Shown here: piece after piece, positions 5,926 through 5,928 of the stretch | How the letters are laid out: every line of letters starts with the position of its first letter | Numbering within the stretch: the first letter of the stretch is position 1 | NCBI GenBank assembly: GCA_900555225.1 | Contig: USKL01000106.1 | Location: 1-5,928 of the forward strand | DNA from: an uncultured Collinsella sp. | Lineage (GTDB): Bacteria; Actinomycetota; Coriobacteriia; Coriobacteriales; Coriobacteriaceae | Direction: 5' to 3' | DNA length: 5,928 nucleotides | The notes under the pieces: generated by a model | What the model was told of the DNA's origin: nothing | What the model saw: the letters and a program-made list of their open reading frames with translations, nothing else | Databases searched by the model: none | Program-made: the position numbers and the translations under genes

Positions 5926-5928
5926 CGA

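Overview
The window reads as an ordinary chromosomal segment of a moderately GC-rich Gram-positive bacterium. A Collinsella-like member of the Coriobacteriia is my best guess. That rests on SepF and DivIVA occurring together with YlmE/YlmG-type genes, GC-leaning codon use, and the flavour of the proteins. It is an inference without a database search. All genes are on the + strand and the window is densely coding.

Region 1 (1-3127) is the distal part of a high-affinity phosphate uptake operon: the C-terminal half of pstC (cut by the window edge), pstA, pstB and phoU. The first three are packed 3 and 12 bases apart. PhoU follows after a 92-base spacer that can form two small stem-loops. PstC and PstA form the membrane channel, PstB is the ATPase, and PhoU normally restrains transport and signals phosphate status. 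The PstS binding protein would lie upstream, and no PhoR/PhoB-type regulator is visible. This PhoU has both of its metal-binding ExxxD motifs altered and carries an acidic C-terminal extension.

Region 2 (3128-3246) is a spacer with a perfect 10-bp GC-rich inverted repeat, probably separating the phosphate operon from the next gene set.

Region 3 (3247-5806) is a cell-division cluster matching the ylmE-sepF-ylmG-divIVA arrangement of Gram-positives: a YggS/YlmE PLP-binding protein, SepF, a YggT/YlmG membrane protein and DivIVA. The ylmH gene often found before divIVA is absent, and ftsZ is not adjacent. The yggT gene has no ATG, GTG or TTG where translation should begin. An ideal ribosome-binding site instead sits 6 bases before an ATC codon, and the reading frame continues directly from sepF across a single TAA.

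Region 4 (5807-5928) holds a strong rho-independent terminator for divIVA, followed by a second one in the opposite orientation. The second implies a convergent minus-strand gene just beyond the window.

I saw no mobile element, CRISPR array, tRNA or rRNA. The items most worth a second look are the apparent ATC start of yggT, the degenerate PhoU metal motifs and the missing EAA glutamate in PstA.
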